Below, one piece after another: positions 27,677-35,680 of a DNA stretch of 64,000 bases. Within the stretch, counting starts at the first letter, position 1, and the number at the start of each line of letters is the position of its first letter. The position numbers were made by a program, and so were the translations under genes. The stretch is from Streptosporangium lutulentum (GTDB lineage: Bacteria > Actinomycetota > Actinomycetes > Streptosporangiales > Streptosporangiaceae): the NCBI RefSeq assembly GCF_030811455.1, contig NZ_JAUSQU010000001.1, forward strand, positions 248,001 to 312,000, given 5' to 3'. The notes beneath the pieces are model-generated. The model made no database searches. It worked only from the letters and a program-made list of their open reading frames with translations, and had not been told where the DNA came from.

Positions 27677-29137
27677 TCAGACGGCGATCCGGCCGGCGCC
27701 GGCGCCGGCGGTCACGATGGACTTGACGTTGGCCGCGGTGTCGAGCGAGTAGGAGTAGGGGATGGAGGCCACGCTGCCCCCGGTCTGCCCGCTGCCGGAG
27801 TTGACGAAGTGGTTGTTACGCGCGACCAGGCTGCCCGGGCCGGAGTCTCCCTCGCCGAGGTGGTAGGGGTCTTCGGTGTTCTCGAAGTAGTTGCCCTCGA
27901 CCAGGACTCCGGCACCCTCGGTGGACGCCACGCCGTAGCTGCCGACGCCGCCGTAGTAGTTGTTGTAGACGTGGACCGGGTTGCCGAACCGCACGCGCGG
28001 GTGGCGCTGGTTGGTGCCGTCGAACCAGTTGTGGTGGTAGGAGACCCGGAGGTGCCCGATGTCCTCGCTGCCGTTGCCGTCGTCGTGGCCGAGCAGCATG
28101 CTCTTGTCGTGGTCGGTGACCTTGTTCCAGGAGATGGTGACGTAGTCGCTGCCGCGCTTGACGTCCACGGCGCCGTCATAGCCGTTGCTGAAGGTGTTGT
28201 GGTCGATCCACACGCGGGTGGAGTACTGGACCTGGATGCCGTCGTCGTTCCAGTCGCGGAAGGTCAGGTTGCGGACGATGACGTTGGACGCCTCGGAGAT
28301 GTTGAAACCGCAGCCGACGATGGTGGCCCCGGAGTTGCCGAGGATGGTCTTGTTCGAGCCGACCCTGAGCATGCCGGAGCAGGAGATCGTGCCCGACACT
28401 CGGATCACCGCCGCGCCGCTGGCGGAGAGCGCGCTGGTCAGCGCGGAGGCGCTGCTGACCGTGGTCGACGAGGCGCTGCCACCGCCGGTGGTGCCGCCAC
28501 CCTGGGTCGCCCATCCGACCAGGCCGGTCTGAGGCTGTGTCGGCGGGTTGGTCGGGGGGTTCGTGGGCGGGTTGGTCGGCGGGTTGGTCGGGGGGTTGGT
28601 GGGCGGGTTGGAGCCCGCCGGGGTCAGCCTCCACTGCTTGGTCGCCACGGAGTCGCAGGAGTTCTGCTGGATGAGGGCGCCCGCGGACGTCGCGTTGTCC
28701 TTGGTGTTGAGGCACTTGCCGCCGTTGGCGTTGACCACCCGGTAGTTCGACCCGGACGCGGTCAGCTGCCAGACCTGGGAGGCCCCACCCGAGCAGCTTT
28801 CCTGCTGTACGGCCTTGCCGGCGGAGGTGCTCGCGTCCCTGACACCCGCGCACTTGCCGGTGTGCGCGGCCTTGAGCAGGTACGAACTGCCCGACAAGGT
28901 GACGTTCCAGACCTGCCCGGCCGCGCCGTTGCAACTGTTCTGGGCGAGCTGCACGCCGTCAGAGGTGCTGCCTCCGGGAACGCTGAGGCACAGGCCGCTT
29001 CCGTTGTTCACCAGGGTGTAGGCCCCGGCGGCGGGTGCGGCCGAGGCGGACGTCGCGCCGACCACCAGCCCTGTCAGGGCGACCGTACAGGCGAAGACCG
29101 CGGCGGCGGCGGCCTTCCCGTTGATGTTGCGTTTCAC
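27677..29137 (-). CDS. PL1 pectate lyase with N-terminal ricin-type CBM13 domain, secreted
   Basis: 486 residues. Start GTG 29137 follows AAGGAG by eight bases and gives a signal peptide ending near ATSASAA. Residues about 38-165 form a ricin B-type (CBM13) trefoil with QVWNVTLSG, SQVWQLTASG and KQWRLTPAG (QxW) marks. A (PPTN)n linker of about 28 residues follows. The catalytic beta-helix has VIVRNLTFRDWNDDGIQV, WIDHNTFSNGYDGAVDVKRG (calcium site) and VRVSYHHNWFDGTNQRHPRVR, the pectate lyase signature with catalytic Arg. It cleaves polygalacturonate by beta-elimination. Convergent with the galactan operon, matching the co-occurrence of galactan side chains and pectin backbone in plant walls. 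Confidence 0.93.
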   Translation of the reverse strand: MKRNINGKAAAAAVFACTVALTGLVVGATSASAAPAAGAYTLVNNGSGLCLSVPGGSTSDGVQLAQNSCNGAAGQVWNVTLSGSSYLLKAAHTGKCAGVRDASTSAGKAVQQESCSGGASQVWQLTASGSNYRVVNANGGKCLNTKDNATSAGALIQQNSCDSVATKQWRLTPAGSNPPTNPPTNPPTNPPTNPPTNPPTQPQTGLVGWATQGGGTTGGGSASSTTVSSASALTSALSASGAAVIRVSGTISCSGMLRVGSNKTILGNSGATIVGCGFNISEASNVIVRNLTFRDWNDDGIQVQYSTRVWIDHNTFSNGYDGAVDVKRGSDYVTISWNKVTDHDKSMLLGHDDGNGSEDIGHLRVSYHHNWFDGTNQRHPRVRFGNPVHVYNNYYGGVGSYGVASTEGAGVLVEGNYFENTEDPYHLGEGDSGPGSLVARNNHFVNSGSGQTGGSVASIPYSYSLDTAANVKSIVTAGAGAGRIAV

Positions 29138-29210
29138 GGTTGAGCTCCTTGCTGGTCCGGCAGGCCGGTACGGCCTGCGATACGGGTTCCCCCCAGCGAG
29201 TACTCGCCGT

Positions 29211-29222
29211 TCACATATGTGA
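29211..29222. promoter_or_regulatory. Palindrome TCACATATGTGA
   Basis: Perfect 12-base palindrome 74 bases upstream of the pectate lyase start. Within 40 bases there is also TGTGA-N8-TCACA. Candidate operator or activator site. Confidence 0.4.
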
Positions 29223-29255
29223 TCCACGTACATGTGAGCGAACAATCACAAGTTA

Positions 29256-29269
29256 GGAAAGCGTTTTCC
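29256..29269. promoter_or_regulatory. Cre-like palindrome before pectate lyase
   Basis: GGAAAGCGTTTTCC has five-base perfect arms and a central CG, resembling LacI/CcpA-type catabolite elements. Confidence 0.4.
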
Positions 29270-29284
29270 CGCTGTCAACCAACG

Positions 29285-29297
29285 GTGAAACTTTCAC
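29285..29297. promoter_or_regulatory. GAAAnTTTC palindrome before pectate lyase
   Basis: GTGAAACTTTCAC is a perfect 13-base palindrome sharing its core with sites before the GH115 and GH6 genes, 147 bases upstream of the start. Confidence 0.5.
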
Positions 29298-29606
29298 AAA
29301 GGTGGTTGTTGTGTCGTAAGGGGATTCCCCCGATTCGGCCCCGCCCGCCCCGCGGCTCGAACCCGCCGGCGCGAGGAGATCCGGCCGAGAAGACCTTCGC
29401 GAACGGAGGTTCAGGCGGGGCCGAAAAGCGGGGAAGGAGCCGCCCTTCCGGGTCTCCACCTGCGAAAAGGCGTCCCGGGCCGCCCCGGGGAAAGCGGGTG
29501 CCGGGCCGGGGGCCGTCTCCGCCCGCCCCGGTGCGCCCTTCGGAACACGCGATTCGCCGGCCGCCGGTATGTGACGTCAGAGGGTGACGACGGGGGCCGG
29601 AAGCCG

Positions 29607-30470
29607 CTAGTCGACCTCGGCGCTGCCGTTGACACGAAGTTTGCGGCGGGCGCGTTCGTAGAAGGTCTTGGGGCCGAGCCGGACGACCCACGCGGCGGCG
29701 CGCAGCGCGGTGACGGTGAGCTGGTCTCCGGGGCACAGATGGGCGCCCACCGCGCCGTCCACCTCCACGGCCAGACGGCCGCTCGTCGGGAGCAGCTCAA
29801 GCATTACCCTCTCGTCGGCCGACAGCACCAGGGCCCGGTTGAACGCCGAATGGGCCGCCGCCGGCACGACGAGGATTCCCTCGACCATGGGGGACACGAT
29901 GGGGCCGCCCGCGGAGAAGCTGTAGGCGGTCGACCCGGTGGAGGTCGCCACGATGACGGCGTCGGCGGCGTAGCGGACGAAATGATGGCCCTCCACGGAG
30001 ATCTCCACCGCTGACAGTCCGTCGCCGGGGATCCTGACCAGCGCGATGTCGTTGAAGGCGGTCACCGCCGTCCCGTCCGGCAGGACGGCCTTCACCGCCA
30101 TCCGGGGCTCCACCGTGTACTTGTGGTTGTCGATGGCGGACAGCGCGGTGGGGAGCTCGTCGACGTCGATCTCGGCGAGGAACCCCAGGCGGCCGAGATT
30201 GACGCCGAGGATGGGGGTGGGCCGTCCCGCGATGAGCCGCATGGTGCGCAACATCGTCCCGTCGCCGCCCAGGCTGACGAGCAGGTCGGAGCGCTTCACC
30301 AGGGTGTCGACGTCGACACCGACCGCGCTGCAGTCGATGCGCCCGACCTCGGAGGAGAGCCCGAGCACCGTGCGGTTCCGGGCGCGGGCCCACTCCACGA
30401 TCGTGTCAATGGCCACCTTCGAATCGCGCTGCGGATGCAGGACCAGTCCTACGGTTTCGACCATCCCCAT
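29607..30470 (-). CDS. nadK: NAD kinase
   Basis: 287 residues. Phosphorylates NAD to NADP. The GGDGT motif (residues 68-72) and glycine-rich TSTGSTAYSFSAGGPIVSP (about residues 170-190) with the preceding NDIALVR strand are diagnostic. TACAGT lies six bases before the ATG, so the transcript may be leaderless; the ATG two codons later is a possible alternative. No DNA-repair or rRNA-methylase partner genes lie beside it, unlike many actinomycete nadK loci. Confidence 0.95.
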   Translation of the reverse strand: MGMVETVGLVLHPQRDSKVAIDTIVEWARARNRTVLGLSSEVGRIDCSAVGVDVDTLVKRSDLLVSLGGDGTMLRTMRLIAGRPTPILGVNLGRLGFLAEIDVDELPTALSAIDNHKYTVEPRMAVKAVLPDGTAVTAFNDIALVRIPGDGLSAVEISVEGHHFVRYAADAVIVATSTGSTAYSFSAGGPIVSPMVEGILVVPAAAHSAFNRALVLSADERVMLELLPTSGRLAVEVDGAVGAHLCPGDQLTVTALRAAAWVVRLGPKTFYERARRKLRVNGSAEVD

Positions 30471-30525
30471 GCCGCCACTGTACGGGGGCCTTCGAGCGGC
30501 CGTGCCACGGGAGGCGGGCTACTCG

Positions 30526-30590
30526 CGAGCTCGGAAAAGCGGGCTCGGAAAAGCGAGCTCGGGAAGCGGGCTCGGGAAGGCGGGCGCATT
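30526..30590. repeat. Short degenerate GGCTCGGAAAAGCG repeats
   Basis: Four successive 13-15-base units of the type (A/G)GCTCGG(A)AAGCG lie between the NAD kinase start and the end of the next minus-strand gene. Confidence 0.7.
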
Positions 30591-30652
30591 CGGCGGGCGC
30601 GGCGGGTTCGAGCGGGCCGGGCCGGTCGGGCGGGCGTGGAAGGCACGCGAGC

Positions 30653-31318
30653 TCAAGGACCCGGTCGAGGTTCGGTGCCCCGGCGTCGTTCTTTCATCCG
30701 TGCCTCGTGGAGATGGCGGCGTCCTCCGGCCAGCTGATCCCTGATCCGCTTTTCGAGGTCGGCGAAGAAGCGGTAGTAGCCGTCTTCGTACTCCTCCACG
30801 ACCTGGAAGGTCCACCTGTCCGGTAGCACGTTACGGCCGATCAGCTCGTTGGCCAGGGCGTCGGCCTGCTCCGCGTGGCCGGAGGCCCGCAGCAGTTCCA
30901 CGGCCAGGTCGAGCTGGAGGTCGGCATGGCCGGTGAGCTGGTGAAAGGAGTAGAGGTGTCCTCTGGCCCTCTCGGTCGTCTCCAGAGCCTCGGAGAGCCT
31001 GCCCAGCGCCTCCACGGTCGTGTCGTCGAGGTCGGCGGGATCCACGACCGCGGGATCCGCGGGGGTGGGATCGACGCCGGCAGGATCGGCGGGGTCGGCG
31101 CCGACAGGGTCGACAGGGTCGGCGGGGGCGGCGGGGTCGGAGGCGGCGGGGGCGGCGTCGCTCCCGGTCGCATCGACGGCGGCGGAACCGGCGGCGGAAC
31201 CGGTGGCGGGGCCGGCGCCGGCGGGGTCGGCGGTCGCGGGATTCACGCCGGTGGGATCGGCGCCTGGCGCGTTGATCCCGGAAAATGAGTGCCTTTCCGG
31301 CAATCCTTCATAAATCAC
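30653..31318 (-). CDS. Conserved hypothetical protein with Ala/Pro/Asp-rich insert
   Basis: 221 residues from GTG 31318, preceded by GAGGAG; a GTG at 31378 would add 20 residues without a ribosome site. The C-terminal half is a helical domain (HLYSFHQLTGHADLQLDLAV, LIGRNVLPDRWTFQVVEEYE, YYRFFADLEKRIRDQL) that recalls a common actinobacterial protein of unknown function. The N-terminal third is low-complexity sequence with repeating DPA(G/D/V) and GADP words, inserted between a short conserved start and the helical domain. Lies about 180 bases upstream of nadK on the same strand. Confidence 0.65.
   Translation of the reverse strand: MIYEGLPERHSFSGINAPGADPTGVNPATADPAGAGPATGSAAGSAAVDATGSDAAPAASDPAAPADPVDPVGADPADPAGVDPTPADPAVVDPADLDDTTVEALGRLSEALETTERARGHLYSFHQLTGHADLQLDLAVELLRASGHAEQADALANELIGRNVLPDRWTFQVVEEYEDGYYRFFADLEKRIRDQLAGGRRHLHEARMKERRRGTEPRPGP
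31035..31270 (-). repeat. Low-complexity Ala/Pro/Asp/Gly codon repeat
   Basis: Degenerate GTCGGCGGGGTC-like units on the plus strand encode Asp-Pro-Ala/Gly words in the minus-strand protein. Copy number is probably variable between strains. Confidence 0.7.
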
Positions 31319-31656
31319 TTCGTCTCCTCGCCAAAGGCACTGGCGCGCCCGGAACGGCGAAGAGGTCTCGTCGATCACGCGCCGGGCGGCGGGAGCTCCG
31401 TCCCGTCGCCTCCTGATCGTTGTCCGAGCCCGGTCGTCGTCGCCCGCACGGCGCCTGAGCTGCTGGGTCGTCTCAGTGGTGGGAACGTGCCCCTACCCCG
31501 GCCGCCGACGGTGAATCAGCGGCGGCTCCCCACGAGGGCATGCCGCGGCCGGGCGCGAGAGCATTCCAAAGCGCCAAAAACATTGCAATCCTTTTTATGT
31601 GTTACACGCTTTTTCTCGGGCATACGGCTGGCAGCCAAGCAAGTGGAGCGTGAACC
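31319..31656. other. Divergent intergenic region, no gene seen
   Basis: Promoter region between the minus-strand hypothetical and the plus-strand membrane protein. The last 80 bases are AT-richer, as expected for a promoter, but no confident -35/-10 pair was found. Confidence 0.35.
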
Positions 31657-31929
31657 ATGGATATCACTGGCATTGTTTCCGCCATCGTCATTGGAATCGT
31701 CATCGGGGCCCTGGGCCGACTGGTCGTTCCGGGGAAGCAGAACATCCCGATCTGGCTGACCGTCGTGATCGGTATCGTCGCCGCCCTCATCGGCACCGCG
31801 ATCGCCGCGGCGCTGGGAGTCTCCAGCACCGGAGGAATCGACTGGATCGAACTGATCATCCAGGTCGTCCTGGCGGCCGTCGGCGTCATCCTGGTCACCG
31901 GCATGTACGGCAGGAGAGGTCTTCGATAG
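31657..31929 (+). CDS. GlsB/YeaQ/YmgE (transglycosylase-associated) small membrane protein
   Basis: 90 residues with three membrane helices (about 5-22, 31-50, 61-82) and the family's GALGRLVVPGKQ motif after helix 1 and GMYGRRGLR end. These small proteins are often stress-induced; the name is historical and enzymatic activity is not shown. GGAGCGTG precedes the ATG. A very strong hairpin follows about 65 bases after the stop. Confidence 0.88.
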   Translation: MDITGIVSAIVIGIVIGALGRLVVPGKQNIPIWLTVVIGIVAALIGTAIAAALGVSSTGGIDWIELIIQVVLAAVGVILVTGMYGRRGLR

Positions 31930-31994
31930 TCCGTTCGGACCGGCCGCCGGGTCATGCCGGGGGAGGTCCGAGGAGGCGTCGACCGGTTTCATCG

Positions 31995-32028
31995 GTGGTC
32001 CCGGCCCGCGATCGCGGGCCGGGACCAC
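31995..32028. terminator. Strong hairpin terminator
   Basis: GTGGTCCCGGCCCGC (31995-32009) pairs perfectly with 32014-32028 around a GATC loop. Confidence 0.85.
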
Positions 32029-32153
32029 TGTGATCTGGGGCCGAATGTCTCGTGGAGGACTCTTGCAGGCGGCGCTTGATCAGCTTTTTCGCACCTGATG
32101 CCTCATATATCTCTTCTGTCTCATGCGGCGCTCATGTCCTACATGTCTCGTGT

Positions 32154-32180
32154 GAACCGCATGAACCGCATGAACCGCGT
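32154..32180. repeat. Three 9-base tandem repeats
   Basis: GAACCGCAT, GAACCGCAT, GAACCGCGT in direct tandem, upstream of the glycosyltransferase. Confidence 0.85.
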
Positions 32181-32359
32181 ATTTGACGATCGAATGGAAA
32201 ATTCCATTGTTTCCCAGTTCGGAGGCGTCCGGGAACGTCCAGACCGAGTCTGGACTTTCGAGGACGGGGAGAGGTCCCGTCGCTAAAGTCGCTGTGCGTG
32301 AGCTGGAGTTACCCGCAGGGTGAGGCGCGGCCGACGTGACGGCCGCGCGGCCGGACGTC

Positions 32360-33523
32360 ATGAAGATCCGCTACATGCTTCTGCACGCCTACGGCATGGG
32401 CGGCACGATCCGGACGGTGATCAGTCAGGCGAACGCGATGGCGGCCGCGGGACACGACGTCGAGATCGTCAGCGTGGTGCGGCGGCGAGGCGAGCCGCAG
32501 TTCCCCGTCGACGGACGCGTCCGTCTCCACGCGCTGGCGGACCAGCGTGAGGGCAGGCGTCCCGACTCGGTGGGGCGCCGGATCCGGCGGAGGCTCCGTG
32601 GCAAGATCGTTCCTGCGGGGGAGTCGGCGGGGTCCACCTTCACCGAGCGGGTGGAGAGGGCCGTCATCGACTACGTCTCCGCGCTGGACGACGGCGTCCT
32701 GGTCACCACCCGCCCCGGTCTGAACCTCATCTCCGCCCGCCGTACCCCGAAAAGCGTCGTGCGCGTCGCCCAGGAGCACATGAACCTGGCCGCCCACCCC
32801 GACAGCGTCCGACGGCAGATCGCCCGCCACTACGGCCGCCTGGACACGGTCGCCGTGCTCACCGAGGCCGATGGGAAGGACTACCGGAACCTCCTGCCGG
32901 ACACCCCGATCGTGCGGATCCCCAACGCGGTCCAGGTCGCCGAGCAGCCCCTCTCGTGGCAGGAGGACAGGCTCGTGGTCGCGGCCGGGCGGCTGGTCCC
33001 GCAGAAGGGCTTCGACCTGCTGATCCCGGCGTTCAAGCAGGTCGTGCGCCGGCATCCGGACTGGCGGCTGCGCATCTACGGCTCCGGCCCCAGGAAGGCC
33101 GAGCTGCGCGAGCTCCTCAAAAGCCACGGGTTGCGTGACAACGTCACCCTGATGGGACGCAGCGCCCGGCTCGGCGAAGAACTGGCCAAGGCCTCCTTCC
33201 ACGTGCTCAGCTCCCGGTTCGAGGGGCTGCCGATGGTGATGATCGAGGCGATGTCCCACGCGCTGCCGGTCGTCGCGTTCGACTGCCCGACCGGCCCGCG
33301 CGATGTGCTCACCGACGGGGTCGACGGCCTGCTCGTCCCCTCCCAGGACGTCGACGCGCTGGCCGAGGCGATGGTCCGGCTCATCGAGGACCGGGAGCTG
33401 CGGCAGCGGATGGGGGCCGCCGCCATCGTCACCGCGCGTGACTACGCCCCTGAAAGGATCATGCCGCTCTGGGAGGGGCTGTTCGGCGAGTTGCTCGGCC
33501 GGAGCCGTACGCCGTCGAGCTGA
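32360..33523 (+). CDS. Glycosyltransferase family 4 protein
   Basis: 387 residues, GT-B fold. The N-terminal domain starts IRYMLLHAYGMGGTIRTV, with the glycine-rich acceptor-side loop. The C-terminal donor domain has VVAAGRLVPQKGFDLLIPAF, RIYGSGP and the E-x7-E nucleotide-sugar motif in SSRFEGLPMVMIEAMSHALPVVAFDC. Retaining transfer of a sugar from a nucleotide donor; acceptor unknown, though cell-wall glycopolymers are a common target of this subtype. An in-frame GTG at 32336 is an alternative start. It stands alone with no polysaccharide cluster. Confidence 0.88.
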   Translation: MKIRYMLLHAYGMGGTIRTVISQANAMAAAGHDVEIVSVVRRRGEPQFPVDGRVRLHALADQREGRRPDSVGRRIRRRLRGKIVPAGESAGSTFTERVERAVIDYVSALDDGVLVTTRPGLNLISARRTPKSVVRVAQEHMNLAAHPDSVRRQIARHYGRLDTVAVLTEADGKDYRNLLPDTPIVRIPNAVQVAEQPLSWQEDRLVVAAGRLVPQKGFDLLIPAFKQVVRRHPDWRLRIYGSGPRKAELRELLKSHGLRDNVTLMGRSARLGEELAKASFHVLSSRFEGLPMVMIEAMSHALPVVAFDCPTGPRDVLTDGVDGLLVPSQDVDALAEAMVRLIEDRELRQRMGAAAIVTARDYAPERIMPLWEGLFGELLGRSRTPSS

Positions 33524-34224
33524 GGGGAATTCGGCGGAGACCCAGGGGCGTATGTCGTATCTCCATCACGCGTCGAATGCGTGAGACGTATCTCAGAGAT
33601 GCTCGTTCCGGTGTAAGAAATGCGGCCGTCGGTTCATAACATGTATCTCGCCCTATGAATTACGTCTAAATCCGGCGTGACCGCCTTCGGGTGCCTCGTG
33701 GATGCGTTTTCCCCTCTCGTTCCGGTCGTGTCCGGGTGATGACGCGCCCGCCCGGAGACGGCCTCCCGCCGTGAAGCGCTCCGGCGGTGACGGCGCCCTG
33801 CCGCCGCCGCGGATTCGCGGGCGGAATTCCGGCCGGCTCACGGCCGCCTCCGCTCCGGTTCGGCTCCGGCTCCGGTCCGGCACCGGATCCGGCCTGTCTC
33901 CGGTCCGGTCCGGGCCGTCCGCCGGCGGCGGGTCCGTGCGATTCGTGAAACCGATCATAGGAACTCAGTTGTATGTCCAAATAAGACATTTAAACTTATT
34001 CTGACATTAGCCATAATATTGAATTCATTCTTGGTGGGATCATATTCAATGCTTGACAAGCCATTTAAGGGCGTCCCAAGATTGGCTCGTCGGCGATGAC
34101 GGGCTGTGTCCGGAGCTTCACGCCGGAGGTGCACGGGCTCGTCAATTGTGTCGCCGGTAATCGGCGGCTTCTCATTTGCTGATTCACGCCTTCGGTTTCT
34201 CCCTGTCGGTACGAGTACGGATCG
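33524..34224. other. AT-rich control region upstream of encapsulin
   Basis: About 700 bases without a supported gene. From 33950 to 34070 the sequence is far richer in A/T than anything else in the window, with an inverted repeat AATAAG-N9-CTTATT (33980-34000) and a consensus TTGACA at 34053-34058. The following leader of about 140 bases contains a small CGCCG/CGGCG hairpin. Confidence 0.5.
34053..34082 (+). promoter_or_regulatory. Candidate encapsulin promoter
   Basis: TTGACA (34053-34058) with an 18-base spacer to a weak CAAGAT (34077-34082). The -35 is perfect, the -10 poor, suggesting activator dependence. Confidence 0.35.
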
Positions 34225-35646
34225 GTGGTGTGTGTTGTGACAGAGCTCGATGTTGTTCAGTCGCGGCTGAATGTTGTTGAGTCGAAGCTGAGTCTGGGTA
34301 CGTCCGCCGCGCGGAACCTGGCGACGACGACCAAGTCGACGCCGCAGATGCAGGAGATCACCTCACGGTGGCTGCTGCGGATGCTGCCATGGGTGCAGGT
34401 GTCGGGTGGCACCTACCGGGTCAACCGGCGGCTGACCTACACGGTCGGTGACGGGCGGGTGAGCTTCACCACCGTGGGATCGCAGGTGGTGGTGGTCCCG
34501 GCGGAGCTGTGCGAGCTGCCCCTGTTCCGGGGCTTCGGGGATTCGGACGCCCTGGAGGCGCTGGCGGGACGGTTCACCCAGCGGGACTTCCAGCCCGGAG
34601 ACGTGCTGCTGGAGGAGGGGAGTTCGGCCGACGAGGTCGTGCTCATCGCCCACGGCAAGGTCAACAAGATCGGCACCGGGCCGTACGGCACCGAGACCGT
34701 GCTCGGGGTGCTGGCCGGGGGCGACCACTTCGGTGACGACACGCTGGCCGGTTCGGACGGCGTGTGGGACTTCACCGTCAAGGCGGTGACCAGCGGCACG
34801 GCGATGATCCTGTCCCGGCAGGCGTTCCTGGAGACGGTCGAGCGGTCCGAGGGGCTGCGGGCCCACATGGAGCATGCGCGGCAGAACGGTTCGAGGGCGC
34901 CGCAGAACAAGTACGGCGAGGCCGCCGTCGAGGTGGCCGCCGGACACGCCGGAGAGGCCGACCTGCCGGGAACGTTCGTCGACTACGAGCTCGCGCCCCG
35001 CGAGTACGAACTGAGCGTCGCGCAGACGGTGTTGCGGATGCACAGCCGGGTGGCAGACCTCTTCAACGACCCGATGAACCAGACCGAGCAGCAGCTCAAG
35101 CTGACGATCGAGGTGCTGCGCGAGCGGCAGGAGCACGAGCTGATCAACAACCGCGAGTTCGGGCTGCTGCACAACGCCGACCTGAAGCAGCGGATCCACA
35201 CGCGCACCGGGCCGCCCACCCCGGACGACCTCGACGAGCTGCTCAGCCGCCGGAGGAGCACGAGTTTCTTCCTGGCCCACCCCCACGCCATCGCGGCCTT
35301 CGGCCGGGAGTGCAGCAGCCGCGGCCTCTACCCCCAGGGCGTCGACGTCGGCGGCGCGGGGGTGCCCGCCTGGCGCGGTGTCCCGATCTTCTCCTGCAGC
35401 AAGATTCCCATCACCGAATCCCGCACCACGTCCATCCTCGCCCTGCGCGTGGGTGAGGACAACCAGGGGGTCATCGGCCTGCACCAGACCGGCATCCCGG
35501 ACGAATACGAGCCCAGCCTGTCGGTCAGGTTCATGGGGATCAGCGAGAAGGCGATCCTCTCCTACCTGGTCAGCGCCTACTACTCCGCCGCGGTCCTGGT
35601 CCCGGACGCGCTCGGCATCCTCGAAGACGTCGAGCTCGGTCACTGA
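34225..35646 (+). CDS. eshA: Family 2B encapsulin shell protein with cyclic-nucleotide-binding insert (EshA-like)
   Basis: About 473 residues, the usual EshA length. Self-assembling HK97-fold shell protein of a protein nanocompartment. The N-arm is marked by [16 protein letters not shown] and [29 protein letters not shown]; residues about 92-210 are the inserted cyclic-nucleotide-binding-like domain ([29 protein letters not shown]); the HK97 P and A domains resume with [20 protein letters not shown] and end in [26 protein letters not shown]. The start could be GTG 34225, 34228 or 34237; no ribosome site is decisive. A polyprenyl synthase gene begins 34 bases downstream and is the likely cargo. 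Known relatives enclose terpenoid enzymes. Confidence 0.9.
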   Translation: MVCVVTELDVVQSRLNVVESKLSLGTSAARNLATTTKSTPQMQEITSRWLLRMLPWVQVSGGTYRVNRRLTYTVGDGRVSFTTVGSQVVVVPAELCELPLFRGFGDSDALEALAGRFTQRDFQPGDVLLEEGSSADEVVLIAHGKVNKIGTGPYGTETVLGVLAGGDHFGDDTLAGSDGVWDFTVKAVTSGTAMILSRQAFLETVERSEGLRAHMEHARQNGSRAPQNKYGEAAVEVAAGHAGEADLPGTFVDYELAPREYELSVAQTVLRMHSRVADLFNDPMNQTEQQLKLTIEVLRERQEHELINNREFGLLHNADLKQRIHTRTGPPTPDDLDELLSRRRSTSFFLAHPHAIAAFGRECSSRGLYPQGVDVGGAGVPAWRGVPIFSCSKIPITESRTTSILALRVGEDNQGVIGLHQTGIPDEYEPSLSVRFMGISEKAILSYLVSAYYSAAVLVPDALGILEDVELGH

Positions 35647-35680
35647 CCGAACCCGTCCGCCAAGCGATTGGAAGAGAGAC

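Larger units (their letters stand above)
29138..29606. other. Pectate lyase control region and gene-free stretch
   Basis: Holds several palindromes (TCACATATGTGA at 29211, GGAAAGCGTTTTCC at 29256, GTGAAACTTTCAC at 29285). The remaining part, 29330-29600, is GC-rich and shows no gene. Confidence 0.6.
31930..32359. other. Intergenic region with 9-base repeats
   Basis: After the terminator, an unusual CATG-rich stretch includes three copies of GAACCGCAT/GT (32154-32180). Short reading frames here look accidental. The right part is the promoter side of the glycosyltransferase gene. Confidence 0.5.

Noticed and set aside
32098..32286. 62-codon plus-strand frame before the glycosyltransferase
   Set aside because: Methionine- and repeat-driven composition caused by 9-base tandem repeats; no ribosome site.
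34090..34224. Riboswitch in the encapsulin leader
   Set aside because: Only one small hairpin is visible; no known aptamer core could be recognised.
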